A stretch of 64,000 nt of DNA, taken from Ailurus styani. Its lineage: Eukaryota > Chordata > Mammalia > Carnivora > Ailuridae. Below the pieces are notes generated by a model that was given only the letters and a program-made list of their open reading frames with translations, was not told where the DNA came from and made no database searches. A program made the position numbers and the translations under genes. Positions 33,044 to 43,959 of this stretch are shown here, one piece after another; the first letter of the stretch is position 1, and every line of letters starts with the position of its first letter. The stretch lies in contig LNAC01001206.1 in NCBI GenBank assembly GCA_002007465.1, forward strand, positions 203,910 to 267,909, read 5' to 3'.

Positions 33044-34149
33044 ACCTATAAGTTCTCCTGACGAGCAGGATGGGCAAGTCATCTTGTTTCATGGCTGTAC
33101 ATTAGTTTTTTTCTTTTGCTTTTTCCCTCTTTTTCTCTAGTCATCCTCACTGATTCAAAGGTGGGACCATGTTTGACCCGAGCTTCACAGTGCCTGGCTT
33201 AGTGTTTCCTGTCTCTTTGAAGGTCATGATGCATCCTTACAAGAACCTGAAATAAAACATGATCATTCTCTTGAATCACTTTTTCCATGTGCTCTTCCAG
33301 GTTATCAATTTTACCATCTCATTCCTATTCTGGCTTAGCTATTTGCTGTGGTATTTGGGTTTTTTAATCTTAGATTTTGAGCCCCAAATGTCTGAGATCT
33401 TATCTCTTTGTTTTACATTCGTCATGTTTCATAAAGATCATGCTGAGAGTGATATACAAATGTCCATAACCATCGCCTTCCTTCCCAAAAGGAAATAAAG
33501 CCCCAGCAAATTCCTTTTCTGTAAATAGACACAATAGACATTATTACTAAGCCTGCAGACTTTAAGTCAATACTTCAGAAGACAGAGCATATCATGACAG
33601 AGAGGGGATGAAAACCAGCCTGCTGGTCTAGCCAGTAGTGATTTTTCCAGAAACTGTTTACAGAAAAAGAGCTTTACAGGAAGATCAAAATAGAAAAGGG
33701 CATATACCAGTACAGGCAGGGAAGAGAAAAGTAAAGAAGAAAGAGTTTTGAATAACAATTCCATGAGATGGTATATGAATTTGCAAACGATAACTGAAGA
33801 TATTAAAATCAAGCATCACAATGATGCTTTATTTCCCAAGTGTTACTATAATTCTTTGCATGTTTGCAGAAAGCCCATTATTTCTATATTTGAACTGCTC
33901 CTTTTGCAACAGTTCAAGAGAATCATAGTCTCATTCTGCATCTATAATCAGAAATTAAAATTATTAGATGTAAAATTAGTTTCTTTGAACTATCCAATCA
34001 AGGAGCCAAGAGGGCTGTCCTGAAGCATAAGAGAGAGGAGGATTCCCTAATTAAACAGTCTTTTAAAATAAGGCCAAGATTACTTTTGGAGAGACAAAGA
34101 GTTTAAGGTAATGAGTTAGTCTAATGACCCATAAATAGAACTCATTAAT
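33044..34149. other. Unassigned sequence
   Basis: About 1.1 kb. ORFs up to 91 codons, no recognised domain or repeat. Confidence 0.4.
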
Positions 34150-34170
34150 AAGACACTCATTGTATATTTT

Positions 34171-34778
34171 AATTTTTTTATTTAAATTCAATTTAATTAA
34201 CATATACTGTATTACTAGGTTCAAAGATAGAATTTAGTGATTTATCAGTTGCATATAACTCCCAGTGCCCATTACATCACTTGCCCTCCTTAATGCCCAT
34301 CACCCAGTTGCCCCATCCCCTCATTCACCTCCCCTCCAGCAACCCTTAGTTTGTTTCCTGTAGTTAAAAGTCTCATATGGTTTGCCTCCCTCTCTGTTTT
34401 TATCTTATTTTATTCTTCCTTCTCTTCCCCTATGTTCATCTGTTTTGTTTCTTAAATTCCTGCACAGCAAAGGAAACAGTCAACAAAGCTGAAAGACAAC
34501 CTAAGGAGTGGGAGAAGATATTTGCAAATGTCTTATCAGATAAAGGACCAGTATCCAAAATCTACAAGAACTTAACAAATTCAACACCCAAAAGTGAAAA
34601 AACCCACTTAAGAAATGGACAGAAGACTTGAACAGACACTTCTCTAAACAAGACACATAAATGGCCAACAGACACATGAAAAAATTCTCCACATCACTCG
34701 GCATCAGGGAAATACAGATCAAAACCACACAATGAGAAACCGCCTCATACTGGGGAGAATGGCTAAAATAAACAACTC
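34171..34778 (-). mobile_element. Second twin-primed LINE-1 fragment
   Basis: 34171 to about 34460 is antisense LINE-1 3'UTR with T/A-rich tail at the left. 34461 to about 34778 is sense ORF2 ([22 protein letters not shown]..), equal to about 3118-3430 of the first copy. About 450 bp of LINE-1 is missing at the inversion junction. A 21-bp direct repeat with three mismatches flanks it (34150-34170 and 34779-34799). Older than the copy at 4.7-5.9 kb by its divergence. Confidence 0.88.
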
Positions 34779-34799
34779 AAGACACTAATAGTATACTTT

Positions 34800-35600
34800 G
34801 AGTATTATTACTTTGCTATTCTACAAACCTAGTCACCAAGTAAATATCCACTGACTGCAGACTGGGAAAAAATGTCTTTTAACAAGATTAGTACACCAAC
34901 ACCAGCATGGTGATCCTGCCACAAGAAACAGGATCTCCATGACAGAAGTCTCCACAGTCCCCTATCCTGTCCCACCAGCACCCCAGAGGGCAGGGCCAAC
35001 TTATTCTGGGAACCTGATCAAACACTTTAACACCAGAGGAAAGAGGGCCCTCTCTGACTTCAGTGGGAGTGTTATCTTGGGCCACAAGAGACACCAGCTC
35101 CACAGCAGTCAAATTATAGACAGATCACACCAACAGCGGGACAGCAAATCCAGCCTGCATCCAGGCCAGCTCATCTCCTGGAAGGGAGGCCACAGAGTGG
35201 AAGTGTGGTACTCGACACTCACAGCCACAACACAGCCAACGCAGAAAGCAGGGCCTGGGAGGGAGGAGTCTGCAGGGGAAGACAAGAGTGGGAATGAGTT
35301 CCAGTCATTCTGCTGGTGGGCATTCAGAGCTTGAAACCAGCCAGTGCTACAAAGGCAGGACAATAGGGTCCTACGATTAACAAGGAATTCATCTATCCAT
35401 TCAAAGAGGATTTGAAAATTCAGAAATGTCATAACAGGTGGAGCTTTAAAGGGATGAAGCTTCTCTCCAGGAGTGGCTATCAAGTTCGGGGTCCAGAAGA
35501 CACTGACCCTCTAGATATCCCTATCTCCTTTATTTCTGTCTCTGTACCTCAAGGCATCCTGAGGCTGCTCAGAAGGGTTTGAGAAAGAGGCTGGGATACT
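34800..35600. other. Unassigned GC-richer sequence with a 131-codon ORF
   Basis: No repeat recognised. The plus-strand ORF at 34939-35334 (131 codons, rich in Ser, Gln and basic residues) overlaps a 124-codon minus-strand ORF (35109-35483). Neither has a recognisable domain, signal peptide or splice context, so I do not call a gene. It is the longest single-copy ORF pair in the window. Confidence 0.35.
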
Positions 35601-35604
35601 ATTT

Positions 35605-35690
35605 AGCACTAAAAAGAAATGGGCTATCGAGACATGAAAAAGAAATGGAGGAACCTTCTCTGCATATCACTAAATGAAAGAAGGCAATCT
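35605..35690 (+). mobile_element. Older L1, left part (host of next element)
   Basis: TACTATTTAGCACTAAAAAG and CATATCACTAAATGAAAGAAG are L1 3' words. They continue at about 40170 (CCAATCTGAAAAGGCTGTAC), so the 35.7-40.2 kb LINE-1 is inserted inside this older copy. Confidence 0.8.
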
Positions 35691-36204
35691 GGGGGCTCCA
35701 AGATGGCGGAGGAGTAAGAGACTAAATTTTATCTGGTCCCAGGAATTCAGCTAGAGAGTTATCAAACCATTCTGAATACCTGTGAACTCAACAGGAGATA
35801 GAAGAAAAGAATAGGAGCAATTCTATGAAAAGAAAAGCAACCACTTTCTGGAAGGACGGACATACGGAGTGAGTCCGAGGCAATATATGGGAAGACAGAC
35901 CGTGGGGGGAGGGAGCCTCCATCAGCTGGCTCCTGGCAAGTCAGAGAGCAGCAGAGCACAAAATCAGAACGTCTAGAAGTCTGCTCCTCTGAGGGACATT
36001 GCTCCAGAGGCTAAGCAGGGGATTGAATCCTTACTGGGTCAGCATGGTTGCAGGACCCTCGGGGTCGCAGAAAGACCAGGGCTGCTTGAGTGTGGCAGAG
36101 TTCCCAGGTATCAGAGCAGGGAACCCAGCTGCAAAGATGGAGCCAAGGAGTGGGCTCTCAGCTCAGGGTTGCCACAAACTGTGATTTGAGGCACAGTTGG
36201 GCCA

Positions 36205-36678
36205 CTACTCTTTGAGCAGGGACCCTACAAATGGCAGATCTGGTGAGACCCCCTCTCCCCCCACCAGGAGGAGTGCCACAGGAGCACACCGCAGGAATCT
36301 GCTGGGTTTGGAGACCCCAAATGGGTTCATGTGCCAGAGACAGAAACGTTCAGTCACAGGCTGGATGAGCTTGGAGTGTGGCTGGAGACCAGGGAGACAG
36401 GAGCGAGTGACTGCTCTTCTCTGAGGGCACACTGAGGAGTGGGGCCCCAAGATCTTGGCTCCTCTGGGGCCAGAGATTGGGAGGTTCCTATTTTCATTCT
36501 CACGAAAGTCTTCAGGGAAAAAAATGTACCGAGAGCAAATCCGAGCAGATTCCTTGGCCTGGCCCCTGACAAAGTCGGTGCAATTCCTCCTGGGGAAAAG
36601 ACATTTGAGAATCACTGCAACAGGTCCCTCCCCCAGAAGATCAGCAAGAACATCCAGCCAAAACCCAAGTTTACCCAT
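36205..36678 (-). other. 157-codon antisense ORF in LINE-1 5'UTR
   Basis: Open from ATG at 36676-36678 to a stop at 36205. It lies antisense in the GC-rich half of the 5'UTR, the general position of primate ORF0, but shows no sequence relation that I can see. It survives in a copy whose ORF1 and ORF2 are badly broken, so chance and base composition must be considered first. Confidence 0.4.
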
Positions 36679-36977
36679 CAGTGAGAACTGTGGAACTCGA
36701 GCACTGGGGGAATATAGTACATAGAATTCAGGGATTTTTCCCCATGATGCCTTGGTCTTTCAAAGCTAATTTTTAAAATTTTCTCTATTTTTCTTAATTT
36801 CTTTGTTTTTTTAATTTTTCTTCTTTCCTTTTTCAACCACCTTATTATCAATTCCTTTTTTAAAATCTTTTTTAATTTATATTTTTGCAGTCATATTCTA
36901 TCCCTTCATTGTGTTTACCCTTATTGTTGTAAATTTATAAGTTTTTCTTTCTTTAAAATTTTAGGAGGAAGTTTCTT

Positions 36978-37178
36978 TTTTTAAAAAGAGATTTTATTTA
37001 TTTATTTGACAGAGAGAGACACAGCAAGAGTGGGAACACAAGCAGAGGGAGTGGGAGAGGGAGTAGCAGGCTTTCCCGCTGAGCAGGGAGCCCGATGTGG
37101 GGCTTGATCCCAGGACCCTGGGATCATGACCTGAGCCAAAGGCAGACACTTAACAACTGAGCCACCCAGGCAACCCAT
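36978..37178 (-). mobile_element. CAN SINE in LINE-1 5'UTR
   Basis: Antisense SINE; duplication GGAGGAAGTTTCTT / GGAGGCAGTTTCTT at 36964-36977 and 37179-37192. It post-dates the LINE-1. Confidence 0.93.
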
Positions 37179-37397
37179 GGAGGCAGTTTCTTCTAACAGA
37201 CCAAGATACACCCAAAATCTAGTGTGTGACTTTGTTCTATTCACAAGCCTGATCATTATTATTTTTTTCTTTTTTCTTTCTCCCCCCAACCCGCCCATTT
37301 CAGGTTTCTTCTGATTTGTTTAGTGTATATTTTTCTGGGGTCGTTTTGACCCTTGTAGCATTTTGTTCTTTTGTTCATCTATTCTTCTCCAGACAAA

Positions 37398-38283
37398 ACA
37401 ACAAAACGGAAAAACCCACCTCAGAGAAAAGAACAAGAGGCAGTACCAACTGCCAGGGAGCTAGTCAACATGGACATTAGTAAGATGTTGGAACTAGAGT
37501 TCAGAATGATGATTATAAAGACACTAGCTGGGCTTGAAAAAGGCATAGAAAATACTAGAGAAGCCCTTTCTGGAGAAATAAAATCTAAACAAATTGAAAT
37601 CAAAAAGGCTATTAATGAGGTGCAATAAAAAATGGAGGCTCTAACTGCAGGATAAATGAGGCAGAAGAGAGAATTAAGTGATACAGAAGACCAAATGATG
37701 GAGAATAAAGAAGCTGAGAAAAAGAGAGATAAACAACTATTGGATCATGAGGGGAGAATTTGAGAGATAAGTGATACCATAAAGCAAAACAATATTAGAA
37801 TAATTGGGATCCCAGAAGAAGAAGAAAGAGAGAGGGGGCAGAAGATATACTGAAGCAAATTATAGTGCAGAACTTCCCTCATCTGGGGAAGGAAAAAGGC
37901 ATCAAAATCCAAGAGGCACAGAGAATCCACCTCAAAATCAATAAAAATAGGTTAACACCCTGACATCTAATAGTAAAACTTATAAATCTCAGAGACAAAG
38001 AGAAAATCCTGAAAGCAACTTAGGACAAGCAGTCTGTAACATACAATGATAGAAACATTAGATTGGCACCAGACCTATCCACAGAGACCTGGCAGGCCAG
38101 AAAGGACTGGCATGATATATTCGGAGCACTAAGAGAGAAAAATATCCAACCAAGAATACTATATCCAGCTAGGCTGTCACTGAAAATAGAAGGAGAGATA
38201 AAAAGCTTCCGGACAAATAGAAACTAAAAGAATTTGTGGTCACCAAACCAGCCCTACAGGAAATATTGAAAGGGGTCCTCTAA
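37398..38283 (+). pseudogene. ORF1: LINE-1 ORF1 remnant
   Basis: ORF1p is the RNA-binding trimeric coiled-coil protein of LINE-1. The expected ATG before ACAAAACGG reads ACA here (37398-37400). The frame then runs 76 codons through a coiled-coil-like stretch (GLEKGIENTREALSGEIKSK) to TAA at about 37626. Later stops and frameshifts follow. The RRM/CTD region is still recognisable by eye (RIIGIPEEEE, TWQARKDWHDIF, ILYPARLS) and the original stop (TCCTCTAA) is near 38283. Confidence 0.9.
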
Positions 38284-38364
38284 GGAAAGAGAGAGCCTAA
38301 AAGTAACATAGACCAGGTAGGAACAGAGACAATATACAGTAAAAGTCACCTTATAGGCAATACA

Positions 38365-39806
38365 ATAGCACTAAATTAATATCTTTCAATAGTTTCCCTG
38401 AATGTAAGTGGGCTAAATGCCCCATTCAAAAGACACAGGATATCAGATTGGATAAAAAACAAAACAAAACAACAACAAAAATACAAGACCCAACAATATG
38501 CTGTCTGCAAGAGGCTTATTTTAGACCCAAAGACACCTCCAGATTTAAAGTGAGGGGGTGGAAAATAATTTACCATGTTAATGGACATGAAAAGAAACCT
38601 GGGGTGGCAATCTTTATGTTAGACAAATTAAATTTTAAACCAAAGACTATAATAAGAGATGAGGAAGGACACTATATAATACTTAAAGGGTCTATTCAGC
38701 AAGAAGATCTAACAATTATAAATATTTATTCCCCTAACGTGGGAGCAGCCAATTATATAAACCAATTAAAATCAAAATCAAAGAAATACATCAACAACAA
38801 TACAATAATAGTAGGTGACTTTAACATCCCCCTCACTGAAATGGACAGATCATCTAAGCAAAAGATCAACAAGGAAATAAGGGCTTTAAATGACATGCTG
38901 GATCAGATGGACTTCACAGATATATTCAGAACATTCCATCCCAGAGCAACAAAATACACATTCTTCTCTAGTGCACATGGAACATTCTCCAGAATAGATC
39001 ACATCCTGGGTCACAAATCAGGTCTCAACAGGTACCAAAAGATTGGGATCATTCCCTGCATATTTTCAGACCACAATGCTTTGAAACTATAACTCAATCA
39101 CAAGGGGAAAGTTGGAAAGAACTCAAATACATAGAGGCTAAAGAGCATCCTACTAAAGAATAAATGGGTCAACCAGGAAATTAAAGGAGAATTTAAAAAA
39201 TGCATGGAAACAAATGAAAATGAGAACACAACTGTTCAAAATCGTTGGGATGCAGCAAAGGTAGTCCTAAGAAGAAAGGATATAGCAATACAAGCCTTTC
39301 TCAAGAAACAAGAAAGGTCTCAAATATACAACTTAACCCTACACCTAAAGGATCTGGAGAAAGAACAGCAAATAAAGCCTAAACCCCGCAGGAAAGAGAA
39401 ATAATAAAAATCAGAACAGAAATCAATAAAATAGACACCAAAAAGAACAGTAGAACAGATCAATGAAACTAGGAGCTGATTCTTTGAAAGAATTAATAAG
39501 ACTGATAAACCCCTGTCCAGACTTATCAAAAATAAAAGAGAAAGGACCCAAATTAATAAAATTATGAATGAAATAGGAGAGATCACAACCAACAGCAAAG
39601 AAATACAATCAATTATAGGAACATATTATGAGCAACTATATGCCAAAAATTAGACAATCTGGAAGAAATGGATGCATTCCTAGAGTACTATGCAGCCATC
39701 AAAAAAATGAAATCTTGCCATTTGCAACAACGTGGATGGAACTAGAGGGTATTATGCTAAGTGAAATAAATCAATTAGAGAAAAACAATTATATGATCTC
39801 ACTGAT
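38365..39806 (+). pseudogene. ORF2: LINE-1 ORF2 remnant lacking reverse transcriptase
   Basis: The start codon is ATA (38365-38367), followed soon by TAA. An A/C-rich insertion of about 24 bases near 38458-38482 shifts frame. The endonuclease part is open from 38448 to 39092 and retains QEAYF, GDFN, SRIDHILG and SDH, and a TAA follows at 39090-39092. At 39685 the sequence jumps from the position equal to 1361 of the first copy to about 3750, removing about 2.4 kb: all of the reverse transcriptase and most of the C-domain. Confidence 0.92.
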
Positions 39807-40080
39807 ATGTGGAATTTGAGAAACAAGGCAGAGGATCATGGGGAGAAGAAAGTAAAACATGAAACATGATGAAACTAGAGAGGGAGACAAACCATAAAAG
39901 ACTCTTAATCTCAGGATACAAACTGAGGGTTGCTATAGTGGAGGCAGGTGGGAGAGATGGGCCGGTTGGGTGATGGACACTGGGGAGGGTATATGCTATG
40001 GTGAGTGCTGTGAATTGTGTAAGACTGATGAATCACAGACCAGTATCCCTGAAACAAATAATACATTATATGTGGAAGGT

Positions 40081-40165
40081 AAGAAGGAAGGATGGAAGGA
40101 AGGAAGGAAGGAAGGAAGGAAGGAAGGAAGGAAGGAAGGGAGGGAGGGAGGGAGGGAGGGAGGGA
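40081..40165 (+). repeat. (GGAA)n / (GGGA)n microsatellite
   Basis: About eleven GGAA units followed by about six GGGA units, grown from the LINE-1 tail. The (TTCC)n complement gives the 'PSLPSFLPSF' type ORFs on the minus strand, which are not genes. Confidence 0.95.
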
Positions 40166-40167
40166 AT

Positions 40168-40590
40168 AAGGGGCCAATCTGAAAAGGCTGTACACCATAT
40201 GATTCCAACCATATGACAGTCTGGAAAAGGTAAAACTGAAGAGAATAAAGAGATGGATAGGTGCCAGGGTCAGGGTCAGAGGGAGGGATAAATAGGCAGC
40301 ACACAGGAATTTTAGAGCAGGGACACTATTCTATGTGACACCATAATTGTAGATACATGTCACTACACGTTTGTCAAAACCCACAGAATGGACACCACCA
40401 AGACATAACCCTACTCTAACCTAGGGACTTTGGCCTATACTGAGGTTTCAGTGCTGGTTCATTGACTGTCAAAGACGTACCACTCTGGTGTAAGAGGTTG
40501 ATGGTGGGGGTGGCTGGGCAGGGGCGGGACAAGGAACTCTAGACTTTAAACCAATTGTGTTGTGAACTTGAAAAATAAAGCCTATTGAGA
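40168..40590 (+). mobile_element. Older L1, right part
   Basis: Continues the host copy from 35605-35690: CATATGATTCCAACCATATG, CAGTCTGGAAAAGGTAAAAC, GATGGATAGGTGCCAGGGTC and a 3'UTR ending GTGAACTTGAAAAATAAAG. A (GA)10 run follows (40587-40606). Confidence 0.82.
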
Positions 40591-40609
40591 GAGAGAGAGA
40601 GAGAGAAGT

Positions 40610-42365
40610 GGGATCAGGGCCAGACCCAGAGCCCAGAGTATGCAGGAAATGTTTAAGGAGACAGGTGGAGGAAAGGAGACCAGTGCGGTCAATGTCAGCT
40701 GGGCCAATTACACACTGTGGAGTCAAAGTGTTCCTTGCCACATTGATTTTTTGAAAAGTGTTTTATATAAGAGTAATTTCTTCCCTCCACTGAATGGCAT
40801 TGAGAGATAATTCAGTCAATGCCCCTCAACTCAAGTCGTTCCACAGAGCACCCTTTTGTGGTTCCCACATGTCAGAGACCCTGGCTAAGGTCACCCCACA
40901 GCACTGGCATGATGTCTGCCACCAAATTTGTTGGAAATGCACCTGGAGCCTCCCAGCATAACACAGGCAGGAAACCCTCCCTAATGGCAAACATCCTCTC
41001 TGACTTCAATCTGCTTTCTTCCAGGCCTTTTGGTTGCCTCCCTACTGTGAAATTTCTTAAAATCTGCTTACCATTTTCTTCTTAATGCCTTTGTCTAATC
41101 CTCCTCTAAATCAATTAATCCCCACTTTCCAATCCCACACCCATCTCCCTAGACCTTGTTATGAGGTAGAGGTGAAGGTGAAGATGCCTTTTCTCTCACT
41201 CCTCACTAACCTCACTGGATGTTTGGGAGTACAAGTTTCTGACTTAGATGACATTTCAGTATTACCATCATTAATTCTAGTTGCATTTTCCCAAACACAC
41301 AAAGTTGGAAGAGTTTGGCTTCTTAAATTTGCTTCCTCATTTGGTAGATTTTCACACTTAATAATGGTGAGTGTCTTCATAGGGAGCACAAAAGTCATCT
41401 AGCTTTCTCCCTCAAGCATCCAGGCACAGGATGGGAAAGAAGCAAAGCCACGAAGATTGCTTGTCTCTCTGGCCTGCCCCAGACAGCACAGTTGCCTTCC
41501 TTCCCTGCAGCCCACGTGTTCTCAGATCCTCGCCCCTGCACCTTCCTCTCAAGTCAGTCAACTGATCTCTGCTAAAATGGGGACTGAAGCTTTCCCGGTG
41601 TTTACATTTCAGAGGGGAACTTAGATCTAAAAGAATGATGAGATGAACCATAGCCTCTCCCCTTCCTACACCTATCACCTGATCATGACATCAGCCTTGT
41701 CTGGACATCGGGGCTCCCCAAAGCTCCATGGGAAGGAGAATGGGGCTTCCTTACACAGGGACCAGTTCCGAAACCACCAGGGAGCAACCAGACAAATAAG
41801 ACCTGCAAGAAAAAGCTAGAATTGCATCTGGAAGTGAAGAGAAAGATATCGTGAATTTCTCACCACAGGGTGTCCTGCAATTACTTGAGGATGTGTGACT
41901 TCCAGAGAGTTCCAGGTAGTGAAGTTAATTAAGCCTCCCCATAAAGACATATCTGACCAAGTCCTAAGATGAGAAGATTCAGAAACCACCAGCAGCTACT
42001 CGGTTTATTGACTGTACTTCTGTAGGTACTAACTGGAGAGGGGTCCTCAGCCTTAATTCAAAAGCAGAAAAGTGTTATGATTACAGTAACCTTTCAGGAC
42101 AGTCTGACCACCACAATAAGAGGGAAACTCCCTTCATTCATTCTCTCATTTATTTAACCAAGGTTTACCAAGAGCCTGTTACATCCCAGAATGTGTAGGC
42201 TTACACATTATCCTTTGCAAAATTTGGTTTCCCATGAGACTAATTTGTCTGAAATACAGTCTAGAAACTAAACCTTATATCAAAATTTGTTCTTCCTTTT
42301 ATCTGAAGAAGACCTCTCAGAAAGAAGGCCTGTTTTGCTTTCCCTGTAAATTACTTTTTAAATTA
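40610..42365. other. Unassigned sequence
   Basis: About 1.75 kb. ORFs reach 105 codons (41085-41402 plus; 41412-41678 minus) without recognisable domains. No repeat identified except a weak L2-like patch near 42130-42200. No exon evidence. Confidence 0.35.
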
Positions 42366-42375
42366 TCTCACCAAG

Positions 42376-42575
42376 GGGTGCCTCGGTAGCTCAGTTGGTT
42401 AAGCATCTGACTCATGGTTTCAGCTCAGATCAAGATCTCAGGGTTGGAGATCGAGCTCCTCGTCAGGCTCCATGCTGGGTGTGGAGCCTGCTTAGGATTC
42501 TCTCTCTGCCTCTGCCCCTTCACCCCACTTGCACACACACACACACTCTCTCTCCCTCTAAAAAAAACTAAAATA
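42376..42575 (+). mobile_element. CAN SINE, diverged
   Basis: GGGGTGCCTCGGTAGCTCAG, GATCAAGATCTCAGGGTTGG, CATGCTGGGTGTGGAGCC are those of an older SINE subtype. A short (CA)n sits in the CT-rich part and an A-rich tail extends toward 42630. Confidence 0.9.
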
Positions 42576-42759
42576 AAAATAATTTTACCAAAAAGCACTC
42601 TCTCTCTCTAAAAAAATAAAATTAAATAATCACACTGAAAAAAAACATCATAAGTCAGGATTATGGGGCATCAATTATCTTCTGAAGTTATCAATTTCCC
42701 CAGTTCAATTAGATTTAATGATAGAAGCTTTTCTATAGTGAAACTTTGTATTGACACTG

Positions 42760-42915
42760 AGAATATTAGCCTAACACTTGAGACACTTCTCTGTGGCTCT
42801 GAATTCAACCCAGTCCTGTTGTTCATCTTCATCTTTAAATCCTTAGTGCCAATCACAGCCAGGCACATAGAACCTCAAACACTTTTGTTGAAGGAGAGAA
42901 TCAATGAATGAGTGA
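42760..42915 (+). mobile_element. L2 3'-end fragment
   Basis: AGCCAGGCACATAGAACCTC, AAACACTTTTGTTGAAGG and AATCAATGAATGAG match the sense L2 terminus (GCCTGGCACATAG..TGTTGAATGAATG type). Confidence 0.6.
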
Positions 42916-43955
42916 GTCATGATCCAACAGGGCCAGGAGCCAGATGAGAGAAGCTAGGGTAGGGGAAGTGTGGCTAAAGGGAAGGAGGGAAGACCTGTGG
43001 GTAACTCACCTTTTCCAATTTCCCCAGAACCTTCCCCACCCAGAATGTGCACTTGGAAGTACAAGTAACTACCCAACCTAAAAAACACAGCAAAATATTG
43101 CCGTGACACTATATTCTGAGTTTGTTTTAATACATGATGTTTAGGATTCTGTCCATTTATTCAAAACTCATGATGCAGAAGGTGTGGCCCTGCACCAGCC
43201 TTATCTGTTGGCATGTCAGGCTCTCCGGGAGAAAGCAGCACAGTGTCAGGGCTTCAAGGCATAGGGTCTCAGATCCAAAGGGGCCCAGGAAGCACAGTGT
43301 GCAGGGATGGGAAGCATAGGCTGCAGGCTACTGGAGGTCTGAGCTGAGGGCACCATCTGGAAGAAAGCTCAGAACTGGGCTGAAGGACAGTGAATGAGGC
43401 AGATGGATTTTACTGTTAAGGTCTGTGTATTCTAACTTTAACTTGGCCTATAAGGGCATGAACAGTCTTTATGTGGTAGATAGCATTCCTCTTTAAGCCT
43501 CCATTTTCTATACTTTCACTCATTTTTCAACAGCTTCTTCCCAATCCTCCCTTGCAGAAGAGTTTTCAAAAGCACTGTCTATCCTTGCCCCATTGGCTTC
43601 TCCCCACTCCCTGTCCCCTTAGTGCCACTTTGCATCTTCTGGCCTTGGCCCTCCACACAGCTGTTCCCTTTAGGGTCTCCACAGCCTCATGTTGCTGCAA
43701 CAAACCTTCAGAGTCCTCGCCTACTCGGCCCGGGCAGCACTCAGCCCTGCTGACTGCTCTCCATCTGGGGTACCCCTACCCCAGTGCCTCTGAGAGAGCA
43801 CACTCCCCAGCCATTCTCCAACTTCCCTGCTCCCTTCTCCACGGCATTCATAGCTTTCTCCTCCTCCACCTGATCCTTCCATGCCGATGTCCAGGAAAGT
43901 TCTCTTCAGGACAAATTTCTGTCGCCTTCCCTCAGCTCCTCATCGTTCACTGAAG
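42916..43955. other. Unassigned, C/T-rich toward the end
   Basis: About 1 kb. The 133-codon ORF at 43552-43953 is Leu/Pro/Ser-rich because of pyrimidine-rich DNA leading into the L2. Not a gene on this evidence. Confidence 0.35.
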
Positions 43956-43959
43956 CATA

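Larger units (their letters stand above)
35691..37397 (+). promoter_or_regulatory. LINE-1 5'UTR / internal promoter
   Basis: The CCAAGATGGCGG motif at 35698-35709 is a YY1-type site at the same place as in human LINE-1, where YY1 positions transcription initiation. A GC-richer half (to about 36720) is followed by a T-rich half. Whether it still drives transcription cannot be told from sequence; the SINE insertion and age argue for weak activity. Confidence 0.7.
35691..40165 (+). mobile_element. LINE-1 with 5' end, internally deleted
   Basis: Begins CTCCAAGATGGCGGAGG, the usual start of a mammalian LINE-1, so it was inserted full length at the 5' end. Parts: 5'UTR to about 37397 (with a SINE at 36978-37178), ORF1 remnant, 78-bp spacer, ORF2 remnant with a deletion, 3'UTR (about 39815-40075) and a GGAA microsatellite tail. 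The flanking text GAAAGAAGGCAATCTG at the left and GAATAAGGGGCCAATCTG at the right looks like a degraded target duplication. Confidence 0.93.

Noticed and set aside
39911..40304. ORFs reading PSLPSFLPSF on the minus strand and KEGRKEGRK on the plus strand
   Set aside because: They are translations of the (GGAA)n/(GGGA)n microsatellite and the LINE-1 3'UTR.
43552..43953. 133-codon Leu/Pro/Ser-rich ORF that resembles a signal-peptide protein
   Set aside because: It lies in pyrimidine-rich DNA leading into an L2 element, and composition explains the residues. No domain, no splice context.
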